Positions 1 to 9,118 are shown, counted from the stretch's first letter. The stretch is DNA of 21,114 bases from an uncultured Oscillospiraceae bacterium (GCA_910579485.1 CAJTVO010000004.1:1-21114); one strand, 5' to 3'. The notes: generated by a model from the letters alone, not told the origin. Translations and numbers: made by a program.

Positions 1-2
1 AG

Positions 3-2858
3 TTCGCCCTGCGGGGCGGCATTTTGGACGTGTTCTCGCCTCTGATGGCCGAGCCGGTGCGGTGCGAGTTCTTCGACGACGAGGTCGATTCCCTGGGGTC
101 CTTCGACATCATCTCCCAGAGACGGACGAAAAATCTGGAGTCCGCCCTGCTGCTGCCGGCGGTGGAGCTGCTGCCGGGAGCGGAAAAGGCCGCCGTCTTC
201 GAGTACTTCCCCGCCAACGCCCTGCTGTGCCTCAGCGAGGCGGGCCGGGTGGGCGAACGGGTGAAAAACGTCCTCTGGCAGGCCCGGGAGGACACGGAGT
301 CCCTGCTGGCCGCCGGGGAGCCGGAGGGGGACCTGACGGCGCTGCTCCTCAGCCAGAGCGAGTGGCAGGAGCAGCTGGACCGCTTCGCCGTGTGTATGCT
401 GGAATCCCTGCCCACCTCCCGTTACCCCCTGCCGCCCAGGACGCTGCTGTCCATCAACGCCAAGCAGCTGAGCGCTTACGGCGGCAGCATCGAGACGGCC
501 GCGGGGGACCTGGAGCACTACCGGGAATCGGGATACCGGACGGTGCTGCTGTGCGGCAACGCGCCCCGGGCCAGAAATTTGCAGAGGATGCTCTTCGAGC
601 GGGACATCCCCGCCGCGCTGGACCTGGCCTGCGGGGAGATGCCCGGGCCGGGGGAGGTGCGGGTCTGCGTGGGAGCGCTCTCCGCGGGCGCGGAGTATCC
701 TCAGGTCTCCCTGGCAGTGCTGACGGAGGGACAGCTCACCGCCGCCACCTCCGGGAAGCAGCCCGCGCGGCGGAGCCAGAAGGGCAGCAGGCAGAAGCTC
801 CTCAGCTATACGGACCTGGCCGTGGGGGACCTGGTGGTCCACGCCGCCCACGGCGTGGGCCGGTTCGACGGCATCCGGAAGATGCCCGTGGACGGGGTGG
901 AGAAGGACTACATCCTGATCTCCTACGCCGGGGGGGACAGCCTCTACGTCCCCGCCACGGGGCTGGATCAGGTCAGCAAGTATATCGGCGGCACCGGGCT
1001 GGGCAGCGACGGCGAGTCCAGGCCCGTGAAGCTCAATAAGCTGGGCGGCACCGACTGGCACAAGCAGAAGACCAAGGCCAAGGCCGCCGCCAAGGACCTG
1101 GCCAAGGGGCTCATCGCCCTGTACGCCGAGCGGCAGCGCCGCCCCGGTTTCGCCTTTTCGCCGGATTCGCCCTGGCAGCTGGAATTCGAGGAGGCCTTCG
1201 ACTACGCGGAGACCGACGACCAGCTGCGCTGTATCGCGGAGATCAAGAAGGATATGGAAAAGCCGGTGCCCATGGACCGGCTCCTGTGCGGGGACGTGGG
1301 CTACGGCAAGACGGAGGTGGCCCTGCGGGCGGTGATGAAGTGCATCCTGGACGGGAAGCAGGCGGCGATACTGGCCCCCACCACCGTCCTGGCCCAGCAG
1401 CATTTTACCACGGCGTGCAACCGGTTCCGATCCTTCCCGGTGGAGATCCGGGTGCTCAGCCGGTTCCAGACCGCCGCCCAGACGCGGCAGATCCTCTACG
1501 ACCTGCAGGCGGGAAAGGTGGACCTGCTCATCGGCACCCACAAGCTGCTCCAGAAGAGCGTGGTGTTCAAGGACCTGGGGCTGCTGGTGGTGGACGAGGA
1601 GCAGCGCTTCGGCGTCAGCCACAAAGAGAAGCTCAAGGAGATGAGCAAGCAGGTGGACGTGCTCACCCTGTCCGCCACGCCCATCCCCAGAACGCTGAAC
1701 ATGGCGCTGTCCGGCATCCGGGATATGTCCACCCTGGAGGAGCCGCCCCAGAACCGTCAGCCGGTGCAGACCTACGTGGTGGAGCACGACTGGCGGATGA
1801 TCGGGGACGCCATGCGGCGGGAGGTGGACCGGGGCGGACAGGTCTACTACCTCCACAACCGGGTGGAATCCATCGACTCCGTCGCCGCCCAGATCCAGCG
1901 CCTGGTGGGCGAGGACGCCCGGGTGGTGACGGGCCACGGGCGCATGGACGAGAAGCAGCTCAGCTCCGTCATGCAGCAGATGGTGGAGGGGGAGGCCCAG
2001 GTCCTGGTGTGTACCACCATCATCGAGACGGGCATCGACATCGCCAACGTGAACACTCTGGTCATCGAGGACGCGGACAAGATGGGGCTGGCTCAGCTCC
2101 ACCAGATCCGGGGGCGCATCGGGCGCAGCTCCCGGCGGGCGTATGCGTATATGACCTACCGGCCGGGGAAGATCCTGTCGGAGATCGCATCCAAGCGGCT
2201 GACGGCCATCAAGGAGTACGTGGAGTTCGGCTCCGGGTTCAAGATCGCCATGCGGGACCTGGAGATCCGGGGGGCGGGGAACCTGCTGGGCCCGGAACAG
2301 TCCGGATATATGATGAGCGTGGGCTACGACATCTACCTCCAGCTGCTGGAGGACGCGGTGCTGGAGGAAAAGGGGGAGAAGAAGAAGGTCACCGAGTGCT
2401 CCGCCGATCTGGCCGTGTCCGCCAACATCCCCAGCAATTACGTGCCGTCCAACCAGCAGCGCATGGACCTCTACCGGCGCATCGCCGCCATCCGGGGCCA
2501 GGAGGACGCCTCCGACCTGCTGGACGAGCTGATGGACCGGTACGGCGATCCCCCCAAGACCGTTTACGCCCTGCTGGACGTGGCCATGCTCCGCGCCAGC
2601 GCCGCCCGGGCGGGCATCTGCGACATCTCCCAGCATGAGCGGCAGATCAAATTCGTCCTCAGTGACTTCTCCGCGGAGGCCATCGCCGCGCTGGTCACCG
2701 GGGCCAAGTACCGCCGCCGTCTGGTGGTCAACGCCGGGGAGATCCCCTCGCTGACCCTGACCCTCCAGCCCAAGGAGAAGGTGCTGGAGACCTCCCTGGC
2801 TATGGTGGAGGACCTGCTCCTTGCCATCGAGAGCGGGGCGGGGAAGGGCGAAGAATAA
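3..2858 (+). CDS. mfd: Transcription-repair coupling factor Mfd, 5'-truncated by window edge
   Basis: Mfd is an ATP-driven DNA translocase that removes RNA polymerase stalled at lesions and recruits the UvrABC repair machinery. The reading frame is already open at base 3 (residues FALRGGILDVFSPL, typical of the Mfd N-terminal UvrB-like module) and runs about 951 codons; full Mfd is usually 1100-1200 residues, so roughly 200 N-terminal residues lie outside the window. Visible in order: end of the UvrB-homology region, the polymerase-interacting module (LAVGDLVVHAAHGVGRFDGI, about 810-870), Walker A GDVGYGKT (1290-1313), the DEEQ box (1593-1604), the SATPIPRT motif, and the translocation part (RDLEIRGAGNLLG, about 2256-2295), then the C-terminal D7 region. 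It leads an apparent co-directional run of genes; the next start is 48 bp downstream. No frameshift is seen. The first ATG in view (24) is internal, not the start. Confidence 0.97.
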   Translation, partial: FALRGGILDVFSPLMAEPVRCEFFDDEVDSLGSFDIISQRRTKNLESALLLPAVELLPGAEKAAVFEYFPANALLCLSEAGRVGERVKNVLWQAREDTESLLAAGEPEGDLTALLLSQSEWQEQLDRFAVCMLESLPTSRYPLPPRTLLSINAKQLSAYGGSIETAAGDLEHYRESGYRTVLLCGNAPRARNLQRMLFERDIPAALDLACGEMPGPGEVRVCVGALSAGAEYPQVSLAVLTEGQLTAATSGKQPARRSQKGSRQKLLSYTDLAVGDLVVHAAHGVGRFDGIRKMPVDGVEKDYILISYAGGDSLYVPATGLDQVSKYIGGTGLGSDGESRPVKLNKLGGTDWHKQKTKAKAAAKDLAKGLIALYAERQRRPGFAFSPDSPWQLEFEEAFDYAETDDQLRCIAEIKKDMEKPVPMDRLLCGDVGYGKTEVALRAVMKCILDGKQAAILAPTTVLAQQHFTTACNRFRSFPVEIRVLSRFQTAAQTRQILYDLQAGKVDLLIGTHKLLQKSVVFKDLGLLVVDEEQRFGVSHKEKLKEMSKQVDVLTLSATPIPRTLNMALSGIRDMSTLEEPPQNRQPVQTYVVEHDWRMIGDAMRREVDRGGQVYYLHNRVESIDSVAAQIQRLVGEDARVVTGHGRMDEKQLSSVMQQMVEGEAQVLVCTTIIETGIDIANVNTLVIEDADKMGLAQLHQIRGRIGRSSRRAYAYMTYRPGKILSEIASKRLTAIKEYVEFGSGFKIAMRDLEIRGAGNLLGPEQSGYMMSVGYDIYLQLLEDAVLEEKGEKKKVTECSADLAVSANIPSNYVPSNQQRMDLYRRIAAIRGQEDASDLLDELMDRYGDPPKTVYALLDVAMLRASAARAGICDISQHERQIKFVLSDFSAEAIAALVTGAKYRRRLVVNAGEIPSLTLTLQPKEKVLETSLAMVEDLLLAIESGAGKGEE

Positions 2859-2874
2859 CTGTACAAATGTTTTG

Positions 2875-2890
2875 CCCGGCGTGAGCCGGG
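2875..2890 (+). other. GC-rich hairpin just upstream of the transglutaminase-like gene's ribosome site
   Basis: CCCGGC-GTGA-GCCGGG forms a perfect 6-bp stem with a GNRA-type tetraloop between mfd and the next gene. It abuts the Shine-Dalgarno stretch AGAAAGGAG (2891-2899). No T-run follows, so it is unlikely to be an intrinsic terminator. It may protect a processed 5' end or tune translation of the downstream gene. Confidence 0.5.
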
Positions 2891-2906
2891 AGAAAGGAGC
2901 CTTCTT

Positions 2907-3842
2907 ATGACAGATCAGGAAAATTTGCAGGTCCAGCAGATTCTTTTCGACATCTACAGCGGCATCCTGTTCAACAACCAGGCGTTTGCGGACAGCGGAG
3001 AAAAGGCGGAGATCACCTATGACTTTACCTGTCCGGAGTATAAGGCGCTCATTGAGAAATACGGCATCGATGGGATCGCCGGGGAGGGCACGGCCTTTGC
3101 GCGGGGCGTCCGGCTGATGCACTGGATGGCTCCCAGGCTGACCCACAAGGGCGATTATGACAATCACGTCCCGTTTAATTCTCTCGACCTGTTGGAATAC
3201 AGCCTGAATAAACCGGAGCAGGGGATCAACTGCCGGAATAAATCCATCATCCTGACGGAGTGCTGTCTGGCGCTGGGCATCTATGCCCGCCGGGTATATA
3301 TCATGCCCTATTCTCCCTACGATGGCGACAACCACGTAGTTTCGGAGATCTATGACCCGGAGCTGGGGAAATGGGTGATGCTGGACCCCACCACGGGCTG
3401 CTATTTTATCGACCGGAACGACGTGCCCCTGTCGCTCCTGGAGATCCGGGACCGCTTCGCCAACCTGCAATACGCCGCGGCAGTGGAGGCGGGGGCGGAT
3501 ACCGCCGATAAGAACGCCCTCTGGGAGGGGAACATCTGGTATAACGCCTATACCGCCAAGAATCTGTTCCGGTTCATGGTGGACGGGATAAACGGGTTCG
3601 GCCAGGGGGACAAGCAGACCCTGTACTTCTCTCCTGCGGGCTGCAGCGTGAAGCAGAGCCGCCTGGCAAACATCCGCTACCGTTATGAGCGATACGCTTC
3701 TCCGGAGGATGAGGATACGCAGAAGAAATTTGCGGAGGAGACGGACAAAGCGAACGCCAGGCCGGAACCTCCCGCCCACAGCGTCTCCCTCCTCGCCGCT
3801 TCGCCACAACAAAAGAAAGAAGGTTTGCCCCATGAAAAGTGA
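2907..3842 (+). CDS. Transglutaminase-like (cysteine protease fold) domain protein
   Basis: A 311-residue protein with a recognisable transglutaminase-like core. The triad candidates appear in the usual order: Cys109 (GINCRNKSIILTECC), His143 (GDNHVVSEIYD) and Asp160 (WVMLDPTTG). Bacterial members may be proteases, amidases or cross-linking enzymes; the substrate cannot be told from sequence. No signal peptide or membrane segment is seen, so it is probably cytoplasmic. The tail (about 265-311) is charged and low in predicted structure. The ATG at 2907 has a good site (AGAAAGGAG, 7 nt away). The stop overlaps the ilvD start by 11 bp, so the two are probably translationally coupled. Codon use is less GC-biased than in mfd or ilvD. 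Fold assignment is solid; cellular role is unknown. Confidence 0.8.
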   Translation: MTDQENLQVQQILFDIYSGILFNNQAFADSGEKAEITYDFTCPEYKALIEKYGIDGIAGEGTAFARGVRLMHWMAPRLTHKGDYDNHVPFNSLDLLEYSLNKPEQGINCRNKSIILTECCLALGIYARRVYIMPYSPYDGDNHVVSEIYDPELGKWVMLDPTTGCYFIDRNDVPLSLLEIRDRFANLQYAAAVEAGADTADKNALWEGNIWYNAYTAKNLFRFMVDGINGFGQGDKQTLYFSPAGCSVKQSRLANIRYRYERYASPEDEDTQKKFAEETDKANARPEPPAHSVSLLAASPQQKKEGLPHEK

Positions 3843-5487
3843 CTCCCTGAAGCTGGGTCCCCAGAACGCCCCCCACCGGGCGCTATACCACGCCCTGGGC
3901 TTGACGGAGGAGGAGATCAGGAGGCCCCTGGTGGGCGTGGTTAGCTCCTACAACGAGATCGTCCCCGGCCACATGAACATCGACAAGATCGTGGACGCGG
4001 TGAAGCTTGGCGTGGCTATGGCCGGGGGCACCCCCATCGTCTTCCCCGCCATCGCCGTCTGCGACGGCATCGCCATGGGCCACCAGGGGATGAAATACTC
4101 CCTGGTCACCCGGGACCTCATCGCCGACTCCACCGAGGCCATGGTCCTGGCCCACGGCTTCGACGCCCTGGTGATGGTCCCCAACTGCGACAAGAACGTC
4201 CCCGGCCTCCTCATGGCGGCGGCGAGGCTGAACATCCCCGCCGTCTTCGTCAGCGGCGGACCCATGCTGGCGGGCCGCGTCGACGGCGGCAGAGCCAGCT
4301 TCTCCACCATCTCCGAGGCGGTGGGGATGTATAACGCCGGGAAGATGAGCGGGGAGAAGCTGCGGGAGTATGAGTGTAAGACCTGCCCCACCTGCGGGTC
4401 CTGCTCCGGCATGTATACCGCCAACTCCATGAACTGCCTCACCGAGGCCCTGGGCATGGGGCTCAGGGGCAACGGCACCATTCCCGCCGTGTACTCCGCC
4501 CGGATCGAGCTGGCAAAGCACGCGGGCATGGCGGTGATGGAGATGCTGCAAAGGAACATCCGCCCCCGGGACATCTTGACGGAGGCCGCCTTCCGCAACG
4601 CCCTCACCGTGGACATGGCCCTTGGCTGCTCCACCAACAGTATGCTCCATCTCCCCGCCATTGCCCACGAGTGCGGCATCGAGATCGATCTGGACATCGC
4701 CAACGCCATCAGCGAAAAGACCCCCAACCTCTGCCATCTGGCCCCCGCCGGACAGACCTACATGGAGCAGCTGGACGAGGCGGGCGGCGTCTACGCCGTG
4801 ATGCACGAGCTGTCCAGAAAGGGCCTGCTGGACCTTTCCTGCCTCACCGTCACCGGGAAGACCGTGGGGGAGAATATCGCCGGGTGCGAAAACCGGGACC
4901 GGGAGGTTATCCGGCCCGTTGAGGCTCCCTACAGTGAGACTGGCGGCATCGCCGTACTGCGGGGCAGTCTGGCCCCGGAGGGCAGCGTGGTGAAGCGCTC
5001 CGCCGTAGCGCCGGAGATGCTGGTCCACGAAGGTCCCGCCCGGGTCTTCGAGTGCGAGGAGGACGCCCAGGCGGCCATTAACGCCGGGGACATCCATCCC
5101 GGGGACGTGGTGGTCATCCGCTACGAGGGACCCAGGGGCGGGCCCGGTATGCGGGAGATGCTCAACCCCACCTCCGCCATCATGGGCATGGGGCTGGGCT
5201 CCAGCGTGGCCCTCATCACCGACGGACGGTTTTCCGGGGCCACCCGGGGGGCCTGCATCGGCCACGTGTCCCCGGAGGCCGCCAGCGGCGGCCCCATCGG
5301 CGTAGTCCGGGAGGGGGATATCATCCGCATTGATATCCCCGGCAATCGGCTGGAGCTGCTGGTCGGCGAGGAGGAGCTTGCGGCGCGGATGCGGGACTTC
5401 GTGCCGAAAAAGAAGGAGCTTTCCGGTTACCTCAAACGCTATGCCGCCCTGGTATCCAGCGGCGCGTCAGGGGCGGTGGTGAACTGA
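3832..5487 (+). CDS. ilvD: Dihydroxy-acid dehydratase
   Basis: IlvD dehydrates 2,3-dihydroxy-isovalerate and 2,3-dihydroxy-3-methylvalerate to the 2-keto acids in valine, isoleucine and leucine synthesis, using an iron-sulfur cluster. At 551 residues it matches the usual length. Family signatures are present: SSYNEIVPGHMNI, Cys77 in AVCDGIAMGHQGM, Cys119 in VPNCDKNVPG, the cysteine-rich CKTCPTCGSCSGMY block (Cys182-191) and the C-terminal DGRFSGATRG with the likely catalytic Ser468. The open frame extends 49 codons upstream, but that stretch is the transglutaminase-like gene read in another frame. Homology begins at MKSDSLKLGPQ, and ATG 3832 follows a purine-rich AGAAAGAAGG. It overlaps the preceding gene by 11 bp and lies 1 bp before the next. 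No other branched-chain genes are in the window. Confidence 0.97.
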   Translation: MKSDSLKLGPQNAPHRALYHALGLTEEEIRRPLVGVVSSYNEIVPGHMNIDKIVDAVKLGVAMAGGTPIVFPAIAVCDGIAMGHQGMKYSLVTRDLIADSTEAMVLAHGFDALVMVPNCDKNVPGLLMAAARLNIPAVFVSGGPMLAGRVDGGRASFSTISEAVGMYNAGKMSGEKLREYECKTCPTCGSCSGMYTANSMNCLTEALGMGLRGNGTIPAVYSARIELAKHAGMAVMEMLQRNIRPRDILTEAAFRNALTVDMALGCSTNSMLHLPAIAHECGIEIDLDIANAISEKTPNLCHLAPAGQTYMEQLDEAGGVYAVMHELSRKGLLDLSCLTVTGKTVGENIAGCENRDREVIRPVEAPYSETGGIAVLRGSLAPEGSVVKRSAVAPEMLVHEGPARVFECEEDAQAAINAGDIHPGDVVVIRYEGPRGGPGMREMLNPTSAIMGMGLGSSVALITDGRFSGATRGACIGHVSPEAASGGPIGVVREGDIIRIDIPGNRLELLVGEEELAARMRDFVPKKKELSGYLKRYAALVSSGASGAVVN

Positions 5488-5488
5488 T

Positions 5489-6682
5489 ATGAAGCTGCAC
5501 ACATTGGAATCCCGCCTTCAGGCTCTGGCCGTCTTCCGGGCGCTGCTGGACGACCCGGTGGTGAAGGCCCTGCTGGCCTGTCTGGCGCACAATATTGACG
5601 GCGCGACCTGGGATGCCCTGGGAGCCTACGGAGAATTCACCGCCCGGCTCTACCGGGGCGGCGGCGATCTGGCACGGTACGTCCAGCGGCTGGTGGAGGA
5701 GGACGACAACGTCTGCATCCGGGCCGTGGGCCGGGGGGAGACGCCTCCGGCGTATCTGACGGACAGCGTGGAGGAGGAGCTGAAAACCCTGCAAATGGCG
5801 GCGGACCTGACGCCGGAAGCTCTGACGCTTCCCCTGCTGGAGACTGATAAGGCCTATCTGCCCCGGTTCGGCACGTCGGAGATCGATCTGGCGGCGCTGT
5901 ACCGGCAGCGGCTGGAGAATGTGGGCCGGTGCGGCTGGGGCGTCTATGCGGGTCACCATATGTTCTGCCTCGATGGCGAAGGGCGCATCGTCCCGGTGGG
6001 ACACCCGGATGCCATATGCCTGGAGGACCTGGTGGGCTATGAGCGGGAGCGGGAACTGGTGCTGGACAACCTCCGGGCCCTGCTGGAGGGCAGGAGCGCC
6101 GCCAACATGCTCCTCACCGGCGATGCGGGCACCGGAAAGTCCTCCACCGTCAAGGCGGCGGGGAACGCGCTGAAGGGGGAGGGCCTGCGGATCATCGAGG
6201 TCCGCCGGGATCAGCTGGGGCACATTCCCGCCCTGCTGGACGAACTCAGCGGGAACCCCCTGAAATTCATTCTTTTCATCGACGATCTGTCCTTCCGGAA
6301 GGACGATGACAGTTACAGCGCCCTGAAAGCGGTGCTGGAGGGTTCCGTCTCCGCCCGCAGCCGCAACGTGATCCTCTGTGCCACCAGCAACCGGCGGCAC
6401 ATCGTCAAGGAGAAGTTCTCCGACCGGGAGGGGGACGACATCCACCGCAGCGACGCCATGCAGGAGACCGTGTCCCTGGCGGACCGGTTCGGACTGCACG
6501 TCACCTTCCAGCGGCCGGGGAAGGACGATTATCTGACCATCGTCCACGCCCTTGCCCAGAGGCAGGGGGTGGACAGTCCAGAGCTGGACGCGGCGGCGGA
6601 GCGGTTCGCGCTCCTGCGGGGAGGCCGGTCTCCCCGGCTGGCGCGGCAGTTTGTGGACAGCCTGACGGCGGTCAGGGTGTGA
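5489..6682 (+). CDS. AAA+ ATPase of the DUF815 type
   Basis: A 397-residue predicted cytoplasmic ATPase. The N-terminal 180 or so residues are family-specific with no motif I can name. The C-terminal half is a P-loop module: LEDLVGYERERELVLDNL, Walker A GDAGTGKS (about residues 211-218), Walker B FILFIDDLSF (Asp265-Asp266), a sensor-like ATSNRRHIV, and the stretch DREGDDIHRSDAMQETVSLADRFGL, which is characteristic of the DUF815 family (Pfam PF05673, from memory). The family's function is not established to my knowledge. ATG 5489 begins one base after the ilvD stop; only a weak purine-rich site is present, suggesting translational coupling. The family call is confident; no substrate or partner is claimed. 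Confidence 0.85.
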   Translation: MKLHTLESRLQALAVFRALLDDPVVKALLACLAHNIDGATWDALGAYGEFTARLYRGGGDLARYVQRLVEEDDNVCIRAVGRGETPPAYLTDSVEEELKTLQMAADLTPEALTLPLLETDKAYLPRFGTSEIDLAALYRQRLENVGRCGWGVYAGHHMFCLDGEGRIVPVGHPDAICLEDLVGYERERELVLDNLRALLEGRSAANMLLTGDAGTGKSSTVKAAGNALKGEGLRIIEVRRDQLGHIPALLDELSGNPLKFILFIDDLSFRKDDDSYSALKAVLEGSVSARSRNVILCATSNRRHIVKEKFSDREGDDIHRSDAMQETVSLADRFGLHVTFQRPGKDDYLTIVHALAQRQGVDSPELDAAAERFALLRGGRSPRLARQFVDSLTAVRV

Positions 6683-6745
6683 AAGCGACTTTGCAGGTGG
6701 CGCGCCAATGGACTTATCCACAAAATCGTATTTGGATGGAACGAT

Positions 6746-7114
6746 ATGATGAACGTGACGGTAAAAGAGCTGGAAGCATATTTGCTCGACCACTATGGCA
6801 GCGGCGGGATCGACCAGAGTTTATTTATGAAGCTTGTGGAAGAGATCGGCGAGGTTGCCGAAGTTCTCAATAAAAAAGCGGGAAGAAAAGCCCGTGGCAG
6901 TGAGGATTTGCAGCGTCAGCTGGGGAATGAGCTGGCGGACGTGATCCATTACGCGGTCGCCATTGCCGCGCTGAATGGTCTTGATATGAATGAGATCATT
7001 CTGGAAAAGGATAAAGCCGCTTCCGTAAAATACGGTCACAGAACGAATCTGGAGCAGTTTATCCTTGATAAGAGGGGTGAACAGTCAGGCGCTGCCGGTA
7101 ATGGGCAAAGTTAA
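6746..7114 (+). CDS. MazG-like nucleotide pyrophosphohydrolase
   Basis: A 122-residue all-alpha NTP pyrophosphohydrolase of the MazG superfamily, which hydrolyses (d)NTPs to (d)NMPs and pyrophosphate, often for house-cleaning. The metal-binding signature is visible: EEIGEVAEV (Glu32, Glu33, Glu36) followed by NELADVIHYAVAIAALNG (Glu62, Asp65). The single-domain length fits a MazG-like protein, not full-length MazG. Two ATGs are adjacent (6746, 6749); the GGATGGA at 6734-6740 suits the second slightly better. It is 63 bp after the ATPase gene and closed by a strong terminator 9 bp past the stop, so it is probably last in the operon. Base composition is clearly more AT-rich than upstream neighbours, consistent with later acquisition. 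The real substrate is unknown. Confidence 0.85.
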   Translation: MMNVTVKELEAYLLDHYGSGGIDQSLFMKLVEEIGEVAEVLNKKAGRKARGSEDLQRQLGNELADVIHYAVAIAALNGLDMNEIILEKDKAASVKYGHRTNLEQFILDKRGEQSGAAGNGQS

Positions 7115-7123
7115 TGCAGTTGA

Positions 7124-7164
7124 AAAAGGGCAGGACAGTCCCCGGCGGACTGTCCTGCCCTTTT
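7124..7164. terminator. Perfect, probably bidirectional intrinsic terminator
   Basis: An 18-bp perfect inverted repeat (arms 7124-7141 and 7147-7164, loop CCGGC). The GC-rich stem GGGCAGGACAGTCC is flanked by AAAA on the left and TTTT on the right, so either strand gives a stem followed by a U-run. It sits between the convergent mazG-like gene (stop 7114) and pepF (minus-strand stop at 7214) and would terminate both. Confidence 0.93.
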
Positions 7165-7213
7165 CTTCTCTGTGAAGCCTTCCCTTTCGGAGGGCGTCAT
7201 TTTTGACTGTTGG

Positions 7214-9013
7214 TCACGCCAGCTCTTCCGTCAAACGGCAGATCTCGTCGATATAGCCGCTGATGGTCTCGATGGTGTCCAGCAGGGGGGCGTCGGTGGA
7301 GATGTCCACGCCTGCCATCCGTGCCAGCTCCAGGGGCGTCCTGGTGCCGCCCGCCGCCAGGACCTTCTTCCAGTCCTCCACGGCGGGAGCGCCCTCGGCC
7401 TCGATGCGCTTGCAGGCCTGGGTGGCTACCGTGAGCCCCGCGCTGTAGGTGTAGGAGTACAGGCCCATGTAGTAGTGGGGCTGGCGCATCCAGGTCAGCT
7501 CCGCGCCCTCGGTGAGCTCTACGGCATCCCCCCAGAATTTTTCCAGGGTCTCCTTCATGATCCGGTTCAGCGTCTCGGCCTGGACGCCGCCGCCGGCGTC
7601 CACGATCTTATAGACCTCCCGCTGGTAGGCCGCCTCCAGCAGATGCGTGACAAAGTTGTGGTAGTAGGTGTTCCCCACCATGTTGCTGAGGACCCACCGG
7701 CGGAAGCGCTTGTCCGGGTTGGTTTTCAGCAGATAGTGGGCCAGCAGGAGTTCGTTCATGGTGGAGGGGGCTTCCACAAAGTAGGTGGAGACGTTGGTGC
7801 CGAAGACGGACTGGGCGGCGTTGCAGGCCTTGAAGTGGCCCGCGTGGCCCAGCTCGTGAGCCAGAGTAAACACATCGCTCATCTGCCCGTGCCAGCTCAG
7901 AAGGATGAAGGAGTGGCTGCCATAGGGGCTGGCGCAGAAGCCGCCGGTGGATTTGCCCTGATTCTGGGCGAAGTCCACCCAGCGCTCCCGGTAGGCGGCG
8001 CGGATCATCTCCTGGTAGTCCTCCCCCATGATGGAGAGGCCCTCGACGATATACTTCTGGGATTCCTCAATGGTTACCGGGGGCACGTAGCCTGGGTCCA
8101 CAGGCAGCTTCAGGTCCGCGTAGGTCATTTTGTCCAGGCCGTGGATCTTTTGCAGGAGCTTGGCGTACTTCCGCATGTGGGGGGCCAGCTTCTCCATGAT
8201 GAGGTCGATCTGGCGGTCGTACAGGCTCCGGTCCACCTTCTGCCAGAAGAGCAGATAGTCAAATACGGACTTGTGGCCCCGCTGGTCCGCGATGATCTTC
8301 TCTCCCTGCACGTTGGCCTGATAGGCGGCGGCGGTGACGTTCTCGTACTCCCGAAGCTTTCCGTAGAACGCCTTGTACGCCTCCCGCCGCACGTCGGTGC
8401 GGGGGTCGTACTCGTACTTGTCCTCATAGAGGGAGTAGCCCAGCGGATGCTCCTCGCCGTCCGCCTGGAAGGAGGGGAACTTCATGTCCGCCAGCTTGGC
8501 CATGTTGTAGATATCATAGGGGGCGTTGATGGCGGGGCGCAGGGCCGCCAGGACGCGCTCGGTCTCCGGCTGGAGCTGATAGGGCTTCTGACGCAGCAGG
8601 TCCTCCAGATAGGGCTGGTTGGGGCCCCCCTGGGCGATGGCCTGACGCAGAAGGGACTCGTCCTGGGCGATGATCTCGCTGTCGATGAAGCTCAGGCGGC
8701 TGGCCATCTGGGCGTCCAGGCGGCTGAGGGTGTCATTGCGCTCCTGAAGGGCGGCATCGCCGTAGTCCACGGAGGCGGCCAGACTGGAATACTGCACGGT
8801 GAGGATCATCAGCTCCTCCCACTCCCGGAATTTGTCCAGACAGCCGTGGACGGCCTCCGCCGTGGTCAGCTTTCCCTTGTAGGTTTGCTCGATTTCCTCC
8901 GACAGCCGGCGGACCTTCTCCACGTCCGACTTCCACTTCGCCTCGTCGTCGTAAATGGCCGTCAGGTCCCAGGTCAGCTCCACCGGGACGTCCTTGCGCT
9001 GCATCAGTTCCAT
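7214..9013 (-). CDS. pepF: Oligoendopeptidase F (M3B zinc metallopeptidase)
   Basis: PepF is a cytoplasmic zinc endopeptidase that cleaves peptides of roughly 7-17 residues, recycling peptides from protein turnover or uptake. At 599 residues it has the standard length. The zinc motif HELGH is at residues 386-390 (7844-7858), in the context FTLAHELGHAGHF, followed by FVEAPSTMNELLLAHYLL, which carries the third ligand region of the M3 family. The N-terminal VELTWDLTAIYDDEAKW is typical of the PepF family. ATG 9013 follows AAGGAGG at 8-nt spacing. The gene stands alone between its own near-consensus promoter (9068-9096) and the shared terminator at 7124-7164. No signal peptide is seen. Confidence 0.95.
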   Translation of the reverse strand: MELMQRKDVPVELTWDLTAIYDDEAKWKSDVEKVRRLSEEIEQTYKGKLTTAEAVHGCLDKFREWEELMILTVQYSSLAASVDYGDAALQERNDTLSRLDAQMASRLSFIDSEIIAQDESLLRQAIAQGGPNQPYLEDLLRQKPYQLQPETERVLAALRPAINAPYDIYNMAKLADMKFPSFQADGEEHPLGYSLYEDKYEYDPRTDVRREAYKAFYGKLREYENVTAAAYQANVQGEKIIADQRGHKSVFDYLLFWQKVDRSLYDRQIDLIMEKLAPHMRKYAKLLQKIHGLDKMTYADLKLPVDPGYVPPVTIEESQKYIVEGLSIMGEDYQEMIRAAYRERWVDFAQNQGKSTGGFCASPYGSHSFILLSWHGQMSDVFTLAHELGHAGHFKACNAAQSVFGTNVSTYFVEAPSTMNELLLAHYLLKTNPDKRFRRWVLSNMVGNTYYHNFVTHLLEAAYQREVYKIVDAGGGVQAETLNRIMKETLEKFWGDAVELTEGAELTWMRQPHYYMGLYSYTYSAGLTVATQACKRIEAEGAPAVEDWKKVLAAGGTRTPLELARMAGVDISTDAPLLDTIETISGYIDEICRLTEELA

Positions 9014-9067
9014 CGTTTTATCCTCCTTGTTCTGTCATGGGGCGGGCGCTCCATGGAAATTCGTCCT

Positions 9068-9096
9068 ATTCTATCACAGGGGACGGCGGCTGTCAA
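9068..9096 (-). promoter_or_regulatory. Sigma-A-type promoter of pepF
   Basis: On the minus strand, TTGACA (9091-9096), a 17-bp spacer and TAGAAT (9068-9073) form an almost perfect housekeeping promoter. The expected transcript start is near 9060, giving a leader of about 45-50 nt with AAGGAGG before the pepF ATG. No operator-like repeat is seen, suggesting constitutive expression. Confidence 0.85.
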
Positions 9097-9118
9097 ACCG
9101 GGAGACGGGAAACGAGGA

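Noticed and set aside
3883..5265. Minus-strand open frame of 460 codons opposite ilvD
   Set aside because: Antisense to a clear IlvD with all family motifs; no domain recognised in it.
6691..6719. Possible promoter TTGCAG-17-TTATCC before the mazG-like gene
   Set aside because: The -10 match is poor and the gene follows 63 bp after the ATPase gene; read-through from upstream is a sufficient explanation.
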